Positions 42,817-51,963 of a DNA stretch of 57,808 bases are shown one piece after another (the stretch's first letter is position 1; each line of letters opens with the position of its first letter). The DNA is from Thiogranum sp. (lineage in GTDB: Bacteria; Pseudomonadota; Gammaproteobacteria; DSM-19610). Below the pieces are notes generated by a model, which was not told the origin of the DNA, did not search any database, and saw only the letters and a program-made list of their open reading frames with translations. The stretch spans positions 1 to 57,808 of the forward strand of contig JASBSN010000055.1 of NCBI GenBank assembly GCA_030148915.1, read 5' to 3'. The position numbers were made by a program, and so were the translations under genes.

Positions 42817-44844
42817 CTAAGTACTGACCCGGAAATTCGACGCGCCCTGCTGCAAGCGCCCGGCCGCTTCATTGAGCTGCATGATGGCGCCGTTGGACTG
42901 GCGCAGAGAGTCGGCGGTCTGTTGTGCCGACTCACTCAGTTGGACGATAGCGTCGCGGATCTGTTGGGCGCCTTGAGATTGCGAGGTCATACCCTGGTTG
43001 ACTTCGTCAAAACGGGGTATGAGGGTGTCGACCTGTTCGATGATGTGCGCCAACTGCGAGCCGACCTGGCGCACGTCGTCGACGCCGCGGCGTACTTCTT
43101 CGGAGAATTTCTCCATGCCCATGACCCCGGCCGACACCGCCGACTGCATTTCCTTGACCATCTGTTCGATATCCCAGGTGGCCACGGCGGTCTGATCGGC
43201 GAGACGCCGGATTTCGGTGGCCACCACGGCAAAGCCGACGCCGTATTCGCCGGCTTTCTCCGCCTCGATGGCGGCGTTCAATGAGAGCAAATTGGTCTGG
43301 TCCGCGACGCGGTTGATGGTCGTTACGACGGTATTGATGTTGCCGGCTTTCTCGCTCAGGACAGCCAGTTTGGAGCCGATGGATTCGGTGGCCTCCATCA
43401 TCTGGTGCATGGTGTTTTCCATGCTGCTGAGCGAAGCGCGCCCGGCGTTGGCGCTCTCGGAGGTCTTCCAGGCAACATCGGTGACATCGCTCATGGTGTT
43501 GACCAGTTCTTTGGCCGTCGAGGTGATTTCCGTGACCGTGGCTTTGATCTGGTTGGTGGTTGCGGCCTGTTCGGTGACTGTGGCCTCCTGCTCCTTGGCG
43601 GTGGCGGCGATTTCTGTGGCCGAGGAGGTGACCTGCACGCCCGACTGCTGGATACGTGCGACCAGCGAGTTCAGGCTGGCGAGCATTTGCTGGATACCGC
43701 CGGCCAATTCGGAAATGACGTCCTGCTCGCGGTAGACCATGATCTCGCCGGTCAGATCGCCCTCAGCGGCCATGCTGACCACATCCTGGATCAGTTCAAC
43801 CTTGCCCTTGATATCTTCGGCCGATTGGCGTTCGCGTTCGATGATTTCGCGCACCTGACCGGTCATGGTGTTGAAGGCATCGGCCAGCTTGTGGAACTCG
43901 GTCAGCGAGCGGGTGCTGAGCCGCGCGGTGATATCGCCGCGCGAGACGCGTTGCATGTCCTCGATCATAACGCTCAGCGGGTGGAACAGAAATTTATTCA
44001 GAATCAGGACGGCAATCAGCAACGCGGTACCGATCAAAGCCAGGAACACCAAGGTGATGGCGTTGCGCGTGTCGCGTGTGGCGCGGGACAGCGCGGAGTA
44101 ATCATCCAGCACCACCAGATCCAGAGCGGTGGAACCCTCGATGCCGATGAGCGGGTAGACAATCTCATGCGTGGTTTCGCGCGCCGACGCCTCGGGCCAG
44201 GCGCCAGTCTCATACAGCGGCTCGGTCGCCCCGGGCCTGTCGATGCGCAGCGGCAGATCGGTCAGCTTGGATACCGCTTGCATGGCATAGACCGGATCGA
44301 AGCAGATCGACAGGTAACCCTGCCCCGCGGCACCGCCAACCGGTTGTAAGACCGTAAAGCGTGCGCCGTTTTCCCCCGACCAGAAGCCGGACACGGCGTG
44401 CTCAGGATTGCGGGATTTGAGCAGCAGGGGGTTCACATTGCCCTTCTGCCCGGTGTCCATCAGGCGCTCACCGGCTTGGTTGTAGAGCCCCACCGAGAGC
44501 ACACGAAGACCGGGCCGCTCGGCGGCCATGGGGGCAGCGAGTAATTGTGCCAGCGTCGGGTTGACGCTACCGGCAGGCGCTTCGGCCAGATAACTCTCGA
44601 GCCCGGGATGACTGTCCAGCGCCTTGCCGGCGGCGGCGGTGAATTGCGTTCCGTTGGTCTCCAAGCGGTCGAAGACCGCCTCGGTCACAACTTTGAGTGT
44701 CTTTGTCACCGTGCGTGCCTGCGCCTCGACGGCTGCCTGTCGATATTTGCTCTCTGACACAAAACTGGTGGCCACAGCAACAATGCCGATAACCGACAAG
44801 GCCGTTACGACGAGCGCCTTCAGCGATAATTTTTCAATGTTCAT
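42817..44844 (-). CDS. wspA: WspA-like methyl-accepting receptor
   Basis: Inner-membrane receptor of 675 residues and first gene of the Wsp operon. TM1 is about residues 9-29 and TM2 about 263-283, enclosing a periplasmic domain of some 230 residues with cache-like character (weak). HAMP follows at about 285-340, then the cytoplasmic signalling domain with the conserved tip NLLSLNAAIEAEKAGEYGVG and two likely methylation helices. In Pseudomonas the Wsp receptor responds to surface contact; the stimulus here is inference from the operon. Confidence 0.92.
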   Translation of the reverse strand: MNIEKLSLKALVVTALSVIGIVAVATSFVSESKYRQAAVEAQARTVTKTLKVVTEAVFDRLETNGTQFTAAAGKALDSHPGLESYLAEAPAGSVNPTLAQLLAAPMAAERPGLRVLSVGLYNQAGERLMDTGQKGNVNPLLLKSRNPEHAVSGFWSGENGARFTVLQPVGGAAGQGYLSICFDPVYAMQAVSKLTDLPLRIDRPGATEPLYETGAWPEASARETTHEIVYPLIGIEGSTALDLVVLDDYSALSRATRDTRNAITLVFLALIGTALLIAVLILNKFLFHPLSVMIEDMQRVSRGDITARLSTRSLTEFHKLADAFNTMTGQVREIIERERQSAEDIKGKVELIQDVVSMAAEGDLTGEIMVYREQDVISELAGGIQQMLASLNSLVARIQQSGVQVTSSATEIAATAKEQEATVTEQAATTNQIKATVTEITSTAKELVNTMSDVTDVAWKTSESANAGRASLSSMENTMHQMMEATESIGSKLAVLSEKAGNINTVVTTINRVADQTNLLSLNAAIEAEKAGEYGVGFAVVATEIRRLADQTAVATWDIEQMVKEMQSAVSAGVMGMEKFSEEVRRGVDDVRQVGSQLAHIIEQVDTLIPRFDEVNQGMTSQSQGAQQIRDAIVQLSESAQQTADSLRQSNGAIMQLNEAAGRLQQGASNFRVST

Positions 44845-45123
44845 AACGGGTTCCCGTGGGTGCGTGTTCCGGAAGACTCACCGGCGAAATGCAATTTTCT
44901 TGCCTCATTACGGCCCCGCCGCCCTCCGGGCGCGCTTACGAGTGCGGGCTTTTCTCGCAAAAAACATGTATATTATTGAAAGTAATAAATAAAAAAACTT
45001 ACCTGGTTGCTTTAAAAGGCGACGGATTCGGCGCTGAAGGAGAAACCCTCGATCAGGTTCAGTTTGCGCAGAAGCCGGCCGTTAAGAGTAGTAACGACGG
45101 TTTTTTGTCACTTAGGACAGGTT
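44845..45123. other. Divergent spacer between wspA-like and retropepsin genes
   Basis: A 279-base spacer with an AT-rich block around 44961-45000, which probably holds the promoter for the Wsp operon on the minus strand (no clean -35/-10 pair that I would defend). No gene or RNA is supported. Confidence 0.5.
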
Positions 45124-45600
45124 ATGTATTGCGCACCGCTACGCTGGCTCTTCACCCTGACGGCCTGTGCTCTTGTGAGCGCCGCCGCCGCCGAATCCCA
45201 GTTGACCATTCCCATGAATCAGAAACAGCTTGCGACTTACTACATAGAGGCCAATATGCACGGCAGCGGCCGGGTGGAGTTCATGGTGGATACCGGCGCG
45301 GGCTATACGACAATCAATGAAAACACGCTGTTATTGCTTCAGCAGGCCAACAACGCCGATTATGTCGGCGAACTGACCGGTGTCATGGCCGATGGCAGCG
45401 AGCACCGCTTGCCGGTCTACCGGATTAAACACCTGGTGTTAGGCAAGAACTGTGTATTGAGTAACGTGGAGGCGGCCGTTTTCCCGACCAATACCCGCAT
45501 GCTGCTGGGTTTGAGCGCGTTGCGCAAAGCCTCGCCGTTCGTCTTTTCCACCAACCCGCCCAGCCTCAGTCTGAGCAATTGCGGTGCCGCCACCAGTTAG
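45124..45600 (+). CDS. Exported retropepsin-like aspartic protease
   Basis: A 158-residue protein with a signal peptide (basic start, hydrophobic WLFTLTACALVSAAAA, cleavage near AAA-ES); ATG at 45124 chosen because the signal begins there. The single-domain retropepsin fold has the catalytic motif VDTGAGYT and a second conserved glycine-hydrophobic stretch (MLLGLSALRK), typical of clan AA bacterial proteases that work as homodimers. Substrate unknown. Upstream lies a long AT-rich spacer; downstream 194 bases away is an OmpA-family gene with which it may or may not be linked. Confidence 0.8.
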   Translation: MYCAPLRWLFTLTACALVSAAAAESQLTIPMNQKQLATYYIEANMHGSGRVEFMVDTGAGYTTINENTLLLLQQANNADYVGELTGVMADGSEHRLPVYRIKHLVLGKNCVLSNVEAAVFPTNTRMLLGLSALRKASPFVFSTNPPSLSLSNCGAATS

Positions 45601-45613
45601 CCTTCCCCCCGCC

Positions 45614-45639
45614 GCGCATATAACAAATGTTATTTGCGC
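45614..45639. repeat. Inverted repeat downstream of the retropepsin gene
   Basis: GCGCATATAAC (45614-45624) and GTTATTTGCGC (45629-45639) form an 11-bp inverted repeat with one mismatch and an AAAT centre. It could be an operator for the OmpA-family gene or a poor terminator; there is no T-run. Confidence 0.5.
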
Positions 45640-45794
45640 GTTACGCCGTTGTGCACGACAATAGCTTCCGTAGTAACGCTTTTCCGGTGTTGATCCGCTC
45701 TCCCGACAGGGACAGCCGTTTTCCACCGGTCGAGAGCCGGCCGATCAATGTGGTCGTCAACGGTCTCTCAATATAATTTTGGCGGAGGTAAAAA

Positions 45795-46448
45795 ATGAAC
45801 AAACTTACCCTGGCATTGCTGTTTGCCGGCCTGGGAACGGTCAGTCTTCAGAGCCATGCGGAGCCTGGCTATGTCGATGACAATACCGGCAGCGTTGTGC
45901 GCACCGGTTATGGCGACTGTGTGCACACTCAGCGCTGGTCGATCTCCAACGCGGTGGTCGAATGCGATCCGGAAATCGTTGCCAAGCGCGATGGCTCCGA
46001 GGTTGCCGCTGTAGAAGTGGTAATGGTCACCAAGGAAAACCCGGTACGTCTGCAAGCCGACACACTGTTTGGCTTCGACAGCGATCAGCTCAAAGACAGC
46101 GGCAAGGCGGCGCTCGACGATCTGCTGAGCACCTTGACGGCGCAAACCCTGCAACAGCAGAAATTGCAGATTCGCGGTTACACCGATGAAATCGGGGACG
46201 ACGCCTATAACCAGGCGCTGTCGCAGCGGCGTGCCGCCGCGGTGCGTGACTACTTGGTTGAAAAAGGCATGGCGCCGTCCTATATCAGCATGCAGGGTCT
46301 CGGTGAAGCCGACCCGGTGGTCAACTGCCCCGATAAGCACGGTGCCGCGCTGATCGACTGTCTGGCGCCCAACCGGCGTACGGAAATCGAGTTCTCGGCG
46401 ATGGAAGTCAAACAGGTCGAAGAGACGGTGCCGGTACAGAAACACTAA
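45795..46448 (+). CDS. OmpA-family envelope protein
   Basis: A 217-residue exported protein. The signal peptide (MNKLTLALLFAGLGTVSLQSHA) is followed by a short unique region with two cysteines (residues about 39 and 56) and a C-terminal OmpA-like domain (about 90-210) with LFGFDSDQLKDSGKAALDDL and the peptidoglycan-binding type stretch LSQRRAAAVRDYLVEKG, then NRRTEIEF. No lipobox and no beta-barrel, so it is soluble periplasmic or wall-associated rather than a porin. A GGAGG site is visible and a strong terminator follows. Confidence 0.88.
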   Translation: MNKLTLALLFAGLGTVSLQSHAEPGYVDDNTGSVVRTGYGDCVHTQRWSISNAVVECDPEIVAKRDGSEVAAVEVVMVTKENPVRLQADTLFGFDSDQLKDSGKAALDDLLSTLTAQTLQQQKLQIRGYTDEIGDDAYNQALSQRRAAAVRDYLVEKGMAPSYISMQGLGEADPVVNCPDKHGAALIDCLAPNRRTEIEFSAMEVKQVEETVPVQKH

Positions 46449-46473
46449 CCGACGCTGCTCAGTGTTGAGAAAA

Positions 46474-46499
46474 ACGGGCCGGTAACGGCCCGTTTTTTT
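46474..46499 (+). terminator. Intrinsic terminator after the OmpA-family gene
   Basis: An 8-bp GC-rich stem (46474-46481 with 46486-46493), GTAA loop and seven Ts (46493-46499). It lies between this gene and the convergent mutS gene. Confidence 0.92.
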
Positions 46500-46512
46500 A
46501 TGCTTTGCTTTT

Positions 46513-49092
46513 TTATACCTTGGCGTCGCTGATCAGCGTTTTCAGCGTATAGAGAAGTTCCAGCGCCTGACGCGGTGTGAGACTGTCCGGGTCGATGCCC
46601 TGCAAAGCGTCGGCCAGCGGATGGTCTTCGCGGGCGGCAAACAGATCGATCTGGCGCCGCGGCGGCGACTCCTGCAGGTGTTGTGACGGGGCGCTTTCGA
46701 GCTCCTGCAACAGGCGCCGCGCTTCGCCGAGCACCGCTTCGGGCACTCCGGCCAGCGCCGCCACCTGGATGCCATAACTACGGCTTGCCGGGCCTTCCTT
46801 GACGGCGTGCAGAAAGACGATTTTGTCGCCGTGCTCGACAGCATCCAAATGGATGTTGGCGGCGGTGGCGATTTCTTCCGGCAGCCGGGTCAGCTCAAAG
46901 TAGTGCGTGGCGAACAGCGTGAAAGCACCGACGCGACCGAGTTCGCGCGCCACCGCCCAGGCCAGCGCCAGCCCATCGTAGGTGCTGGTGCCGCGGCCGA
47001 TTTCATCCATCAACACCAGGCTGCCCGGGGTGGCGTTATGGAGGATGTTGGCGGTTTCGGTCATTTCCACCATAAAAGTAGACCGTCCCGAGGCGAGATC
47101 GTCGGAAGCGCCGATACGGGTGAAAATCCGGTCCAGCGGACCGATGCGGGCCTCATCGGCGGGCACGAAACTGCCGATCGAGGCGAGCAGCGCGATGAGG
47201 GCGGTCTGGCGCATATAGGTCGACTTGCCGCCCATATTAGGGCCGGTAATGACCAGCAGCCGGCGCTCATGGTTCAGCTGCACGTCATTGGGCACGAAGG
47301 GCGCGTCATTGACCTGTTCGACCACCGGGTGGCGAGCGCAGGCGATGCTCAGGCCGGGCTCATCGCTGAGCATCGGGCGCGACCAGCCGAGGTTTTCGGC
47401 GCGTTCGGCCAGGGCGCACAGTACGTCCACCTCGGCCAATGCCTGCGCGCAGGTGGACAGCGGCTGCAATTGCTCCAGGAGTCGCTCCAGCAACTCGCCG
47501 TACAGCACTTTTTCCCGTTCCAGCGCTTTGCTGCGTGCGCCGAGCACTTTGTCCTCGTGCTGTTTTAGGGCCGGCGTGATGTAACGCTCAACGCCTTTGA
47601 GGGTCTGACGGCGCTGGTAGTCCTGCGGAACCTGGGCGGCCTGGGCGCGGCTGACCTCGAGGTAATAGCCGTGTACGCGGTTGTAGCGGATTTTCAGATT
47701 GCCGATGCCGCTGCGTTCGCGTTCCTGTTTTTCCATCTCGACGAGGAGATTGTCGCTGTGTTCACTGAGGCTGCGCAGCTCATCCAGTTCAGCGTCGTAG
47801 CCGCTGGCGATAACCCCGCCATCGCGGATGATGGCCGCCGGGATGTCGGGCAGGGCGCGGCGCAGCAGCTTGACCACCCGCGGATGTTCCTGAATGCGTG
47901 CGGACAACTCGCCGAGCAGCGGGTCGTGGCCGCCGCGCAGTAAGGCCTGAAGGTCGGGCAGTCGCGCCAGCGTTTCGCGCAGCGCGGTCAGATCGCGCGG
48001 ACGGGCCGATTGCAGGGCCACGCGCGCCAGAATGCGCTCCAGATCGCAGCCGCCGCGCAGCAGTTCGCGCAGCGCCTCGAACAGGCGCGCCTGCAACAGC
48101 GATTCCAGGCACTGGTGGCGCCGGCTCAGCAGATCACGGGTGCGCAGCGGACGGTGCAGCCAGCGGCGCAGCATGCGGCTGCCCATGGCGGTGACGCATG
48201 TATCCAGCACCGCGACCAGGCTGTGCTGTTTATGGCCTGACTGCGACTGGTCGATTTCCAGATTGCGGCGCGTGGCGGCGTCCAGAATCACGCCGTCTTG
48301 CGGTTGTTCAGTACGCAGGCCGTGCAGGTGGGGCAGCGCGGCGCGCTGGGTGTCTTTGACGTACTGCAGCAGGGCGCCCGCCGCGCCCACCGCCACCGGC
48401 AGGTCCTGGCAACCAAAACCGCTCAGGTCGCGGGTGCCGAACTGTTCGTTGAGCAGGCGCGCGGCGCTGGCGGTATCGAAATGCCAGGGCGCCAGGCGGC
48501 GTACCGCGCCCGGCGCACGGGCGCCCCCGGGCAGGGTCCACCCTTCCTCAATCAGCAGTTCCGCCGGCTGCAGGCGTTCGAGTTCGCCGAGCAGGTTTTC
48601 ATCGCCGCTGAATTCCTGCACCACGAAGCGCCCGGCCGACAGATCGAGCGAGGCGATACCGTAAAAGCCCTCGGCATCGCGATGGAGGCTCACCAACAGA
48701 TGATCGCGGCGTTCGTCCAGCAGCGACTCGTCGGTCAGGGTGCCCGGGGTCAGAATGCGTACCACCTGACGTTCCACCGGCCCCTTGCTGGCGGCCGGAT
48801 CGCCGATCTGCTCGCAGATGGCCACCGATTCCCCGAGGCGCACCAGGCGCGCCAGGTACTGGTCCACGGCATGCACCGGCACGCCGGCCATGGCGACCGG
48901 CTCGCCGGCGGACTGGCCGCGGCTGGTGAGGGTGATATCCAGCAAGCCGGCGGCCTTGCGGGCGTCATCGTAAAACAGCTCGTAAAAATCGCCCATGCGG
49001 TAGAACACCAGAATGTCGGGGTGCTCGGCCTTGATGCGCAGATACTGCTGCATCATGGGTGTGTGTTTGCTGGAGCTGGCCGCCGCGGTCAT
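46513..49092 (-). CDS. mutS: DNA mismatch repair protein MutS
   Basis: Recognises mismatches and starts MutL-dependent repair. The 859-residue product is of normal MutS I length. The mismatch-binding domain has the Phe-x-Glu type DFYELF near residue 37-40, and the ATPase domain has Walker [26 protein letters not shown] and FATHYFELT. Transcribed away from cinA; mutS-cinA-recA order is usual in gammaproteobacteria. The C-terminal helix-turn-helix is retained. Confidence 0.97.
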   Translation of the reverse strand: MTAAASSSKHTPMMQQYLRIKAEHPDILVFYRMGDFYELFYDDARKAAGLLDITLTSRGQSAGEPVAMAGVPVHAVDQYLARLVRLGESVAICEQIGDPAASKGPVERQVVRILTPGTLTDESLLDERRDHLLVSLHRDAEGFYGIASLDLSAGRFVVQEFSGDENLLGELERLQPAELLIEEGWTLPGGARAPGAVRRLAPWHFDTASAARLLNEQFGTRDLSGFGCQDLPVAVGAAGALLQYVKDTQRAALPHLHGLRTEQPQDGVILDAATRRNLEIDQSQSGHKQHSLVAVLDTCVTAMGSRMLRRWLHRPLRTRDLLSRRHQCLESLLQARLFEALRELLRGGCDLERILARVALQSARPRDLTALRETLARLPDLQALLRGGHDPLLGELSARIQEHPRVVKLLRRALPDIPAAIIRDGGVIASGYDAELDELRSLSEHSDNLLVEMEKQERERSGIGNLKIRYNRVHGYYLEVSRAQAAQVPQDYQRRQTLKGVERYITPALKQHEDKVLGARSKALEREKVLYGELLERLLEQLQPLSTCAQALAEVDVLCALAERAENLGWSRPMLSDEPGLSIACARHPVVEQVNDAPFVPNDVQLNHERRLLVITGPNMGGKSTYMRQTALIALLASIGSFVPADEARIGPLDRIFTRIGASDDLASGRSTFMVEMTETANILHNATPGSLVLMDEIGRGTSTYDGLALAWAVARELGRVGAFTLFATHYFELTRLPEEIATAANIHLDAVEHGDKIVFLHAVKEGPASRSYGIQVAALAGVPEAVLGEARRLLQELESAPSQHLQESPPRRQIDLFAAREDHPLADALQGIDPDSLTPRQALELLYTLKTLISDAKV

Positions 49093-49192
49093 GGCCGGCA
49101 GTCTACTGGAATTGCCCGAGCGGCTACAGCTTGCGTTAGCCGTTGTGCTTTGCTAATGATGATCCCACCATTATTCAATCCGTGCCCAGCCC

Positions 49193-49687
49193 GTGCCTCT
49201 AACCGTGGAACAACTGGTGGTAGAACTCGCCGAGTGCCTGAGCGCGCGCGGCGAGCGGCTGGCCACCGCCGAATCCTGCACCGGTGGCTGGGCGGCCAAG
49301 CTGTGCACCGATCTGGCCGGCAGCTCGGCCTGGTTCGAGTGCGGTTTTGTTACTTACAGCAATCAGGCCAAACAGCGCATGCTGAACGTACCGGCTGCGA
49401 CCCTGGAGGACTTCGGCGCGGTCAGCGAGCAGACAGTTCAGGCCATGGCGGCCGGCGCGCTGGCCAACAGCCGCGCCCACCGGGTAGTGGCTATCAGCGG
49501 CATCGCCGGGCCCGCCGGCGGTAGCCTCGACAAGCCGGTGGGTACGGTGTGGTTTGCCTGGGCCGGCGCGGACGGCTGGCGCGCCAGCAGGCACCGGCGC
49601 TTTGACGGCGGACGCGAGGCGGTGCGCCGCCAGGCAGTGTATCTGGCGCTGCAGGTGTTGCTGGCGCACTGCCGGAGCGGCGAGTGA
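49193..49687 (+). CDS. pncC: Nicotinamide-nucleotide amidohydrolase (CinA C-terminal type)
   Basis: Deamidates nicotinamide mononucleotide in NAD recycling. The 164-residue protein is the stand-alone CinA C-terminal domain: TAESCTGGWAAKL at the catalytic serine, YSNQAKQRMLNV and ISGIAGPAGGS. GTG start at 49193. Upstream of recA as in many relatives. It overlaps the next gene by four bases (GTGA), suggesting coupling. Confidence 0.93.
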   Translation: MPLTVEQLVVELAECLSARGERLATAESCTGGWAAKLCTDLAGSSAWFECGFVTYSNQAKQRMLNVPAATLEDFGAVSEQTVQAMAAGALANSRAHRVVAISGIAGPAGGSLDKPVGTVWFAWAGADGWRASRHRRFDGGREAVRRQAVYLALQVLLAHCRSGE

Positions 49688-50211
49688 ACGAGAGTGCCGC
49701 GCCCGCGCGCCGCCTGTTCTTTGCCCTGTGGCCCGACGCGCCGACGCGCGCCCGTCTGGCCGCCGTGGCCCGGCGCTGCTCGCAACACCCGGTGGCCGCA
49801 GAAAACCTGCACATGACGCTGTATTTTCTCGGCGCCTGTGGGGCTGCGCAAGAGCGCTGCTATTCTAATGTAGTTTCTAGAATAAAATTTGAACCATTTG
49901 AAATTAATCTTAATTATATCGATTTTTGGGCGCGGCCACAAGTCCGGTGGCTGGGTGCCCGCGTGGTCCCACCCGGATTGACCGCCCTTATGGAGGCACT
50001 GGGCGCCGCGTTGGCAACCTGTGGCTATCAGCCTGACAAACGGGATTGGGTTCCTCACGTAACCCTTTCCAGGAAAGATAAAAATCCGCACTGTGAGACC
50101 GATCTGCCGAAACTGGAATGGGATGTCCGTGAATTTGTCCTCGCCGAATCCGTGAGGCTCGACGGAGATCTGCGCTACCGGCTCCGCGGGCGCTGGCCGG
50201 CCGGCGTCTAA
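49684..50211 (+). CDS. thpR: RNA 2',3'-cyclic phosphodiesterase (ThpR/LigT)
   Basis: A 175-residue 2H phosphodiesterase that opens 2',3'-cyclic phosphates on RNA ends. Both catalytic HxT motifs are present (HMTLYFLG and HVTLSRK). The start is GTG at 49684 overlapping the previous stop. A stretch of about 70 bases (49858-49927) is strongly AT-rich and uses AT-ending codons unlike the rest of this gene and all neighbours; the protein stays in frame and family-like across it. Confidence 0.9.
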   Translation: MNESAAPARRLFFALWPDAPTRARLAAVARRCSQHPVAAENLHMTLYFLGACGAAQERCYSNVVSRIKFEPFEINLNYIDFWARPQVRWLGARVVPPGLTALMEALGAALATCGYQPDKRDWVPHVTLSRKDKNPHCETDLPKLEWDVREFVLAESVRLDGDLRYRLRGRWPAGV

Positions 50212-50245
50212 GGGAGATGCCGGCGCCGGGCGGGAAAAGTTTGCA

Positions 50246-50265
50246 TACTGTTTATTTTTACAGTA
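50246..50265 (+). promoter_or_regulatory. LexA (SOS) box upstream of recA
   Basis: TACTG-10 bases-CAGTA, with the CTG-N10-CAG palindrome intact and an AT-rich centre, the gammaproteobacterial SOS box. It lies 132 bases before the recA ATG. GATAAT at 50270-50275, preceded by TG, could serve as an extended -10, so bound LexA would block it. Confidence 0.85.
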
Positions 50266-50377
50266 GTGTGATAATCAGTCTGTTGCAGACGGCAGGGAAG
50301 CCTGCCAGGCGGTGAAGCCGGCCGCCGACCCTGGGGCAGGGACGCCCTGAACCTGTATCTCAAGCGGAGGAATATCT

Positions 50378-51430
50378 ATGGATGACAACAAACGCAAGGC
50401 GTTGAGCGCGGCGCTGGGCCAGATTGAAAAGCAGTTCGGCAAGGGGTCGGTCATGCGCATGGGCGACGTCAACGCTGCCCGTGATATTGACGTGGTGTCC
50501 ACCGGTTCGCTGGCGCTGGATGTGGCGCTGGGTATCGGCGGCCTGCCGCGCGGACGCGTGGTCGAGATCTACGGCCCGGAATCCTCCGGCAAAACCACTC
50601 TGACCCTGCAGGCCATCGCCGAGGCGCAGAAAGCCGGCGGCACCGCGGCCTTTGTCGACGCCGAACACGCCCTCGACCCGGCTTACGCCGAAAAGCTCGG
50701 CGTGCAGATCGACGACCTGCTGGTATCGCAGCCGGATACCGGCGAACAGGCGCTGGAAATCGCCGACATGCTGGTGCGTTCCGGGGCGGTGGATATTGTC
50801 GTTGTCGATTCGGTCGCCGCCCTGACCCCCAAGGCTGAAATCGAAGGCGAAATGGGCGATTCGCACATGGGCCTGCACGCCCGCCTGATGTCACAGGCGC
50901 TGCGTAAGCTTACCGCCAACATCAAGCGCTCCAACACGCTGGTGATCTTCATCAACCAGATCCGCATGAAAATCGGCGTCATGTTCGGTAACCCGGAAAC
51001 CACCACCGGCGGCAACGCGCTCAAATTTTACGCTTCGGTGAGGTTGGATATCCGCCGTACCGGCGCCATCAAAAAGGGCGATGAAATCGTCGGCAACGAA
51101 ACCCGCGTCAAGGTGGTGAAGAACAAAATGGCGCCGCCGTTCAGGCAGGCCGAATTCGAGATTCTCTACGGCGAAGGCATTTCCCGCCATGGCGAGCTGA
51201 TCGACCTTGGTGTCAAGCACGACATCGTCGACAAGGCCGGTGCCTGGTACAGCTATAACGGCGAGCGCATCGGCCAGGGCAAGGACAATGTGCGCAACTT
51301 TTTGAAGGACAATCCGGATATCGCTGATCACATCGATCAGCAACTGCGGGCCAAGCTACTGGACAAGGCGCCCGCCGGCGAACAAGCGTTGCCGGACAAT
51401 GTTGAACAGCTCGGCTCCTCAGCAGGCTGA
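50378..51430 (+). CDS. recA: Recombinase RecA
   Basis: Forms filaments on single-stranded DNA for strand exchange and for LexA self-cleavage. The 350-residue product is standard: Walker [21 protein letters not shown], the L1/L2 loop regions including [17 protein letters not shown], and an acidic C-terminal region. A GGAGGA site precedes the ATG and a LexA box lies upstream. recX begins inside its last codons (32-base overlap). Confidence 0.98.
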   Translation: MDDNKRKALSAALGQIEKQFGKGSVMRMGDVNAARDIDVVSTGSLALDVALGIGGLPRGRVVEIYGPESSGKTTLTLQAIAEAQKAGGTAAFVDAEHALDPAYAEKLGVQIDDLLVSQPDTGEQALEIADMLVRSGAVDIVVVDSVAALTPKAEIEGEMGDSHMGLHARLMSQALRKLTANIKRSNTLVIFINQIRMKIGVMFGNPETTTGGNALKFYASVRLDIRRTGAIKKGDEIVGNETRVKVVKNKMAPPFRQAEFEILYGEGISRHGELIDLGVKHDIVDKAGAWYSYNGERIGQGKDNVRNFLKDNPDIADHIDQQLRAKLLDKAPAGEQALPDNVEQLGSSAG

Positions 51431-51899
51431 AAATGCCGTCGCCCAGGCCTTCGAACAGGCCCGGGCGACGGCGCTGCGCCTGCTGGCGCGGCGTGAACAC
51501 AGCACCCAGGAACTGCGCTATAAGCTGACCGGACGGGGATACCCCGCGGCACTGGCCGAGCAGGTGGTCGCCGCGCTGCGCGACGAGGGCTTACTCAGCG
51601 AAGAGCGCTTCGCCGAGGCCTATGTAAGAACGCGCTTTGAGCGTGGGTTCGGCCCTCTGCGAATCGAGGCCGAATTGCGTGAACGCGGCCTGCCCCCGGG
51701 GCTGATTGACAGCGCACTGGCGGGTGCCGAGTTCGACTGGAGCGGCTCGGCGCGCCGCCAGCGGCACAAGCGCTTCGGCAGGCTGCCGGTCGGGAATTTC
51801 GCCGAGCGCGCCCGGCAGATGCGCTTTTTGCAGCAGCGCGGTTTCAGCGGCGAGCAGTTGCGCGCCGCGCTGGCGCACGAGGCACAAAGCGAGGCCTAA
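51399..51899 (+). CDS. recX: Recombination regulator RecX
   Basis: Caps and destabilises RecA filaments. The 166-residue product has three-helix RecX repeats, with [19 protein letters not shown] near the start and [14 protein letters not shown] in the middle. The ATG at 51399 overlaps recA by 32 bases, so the gene should be SOS-controlled together with recA. Confidence 0.92.
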   Translation: MLNSSAPQQAENAVAQAFEQARATALRLLARREHSTQELRYKLTGRGYPAALAEQVVAALRDEGLLSEERFAEAYVRTRFERGFGPLRIEAELRERGLPPGLIDSALAGAEFDWSGSARRQRHKRFGRLPVGNFAERARQMRFLQQRGFSGEQLRAALAHEAQSEA

Positions 51900-51963
51900 T
51901 TTCCCTAACTAACATCAGGAAGCGCTTGTACTTTTTGCCATTTATCCTGTACCTTTTCGCGCC

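Noticed and set aside
42806-42820. CCCTAAGT before the wspA-like gene's end as a core fragment
   Set aside because: No hairpin or arms; it is simply the stop region of the receptor gene.
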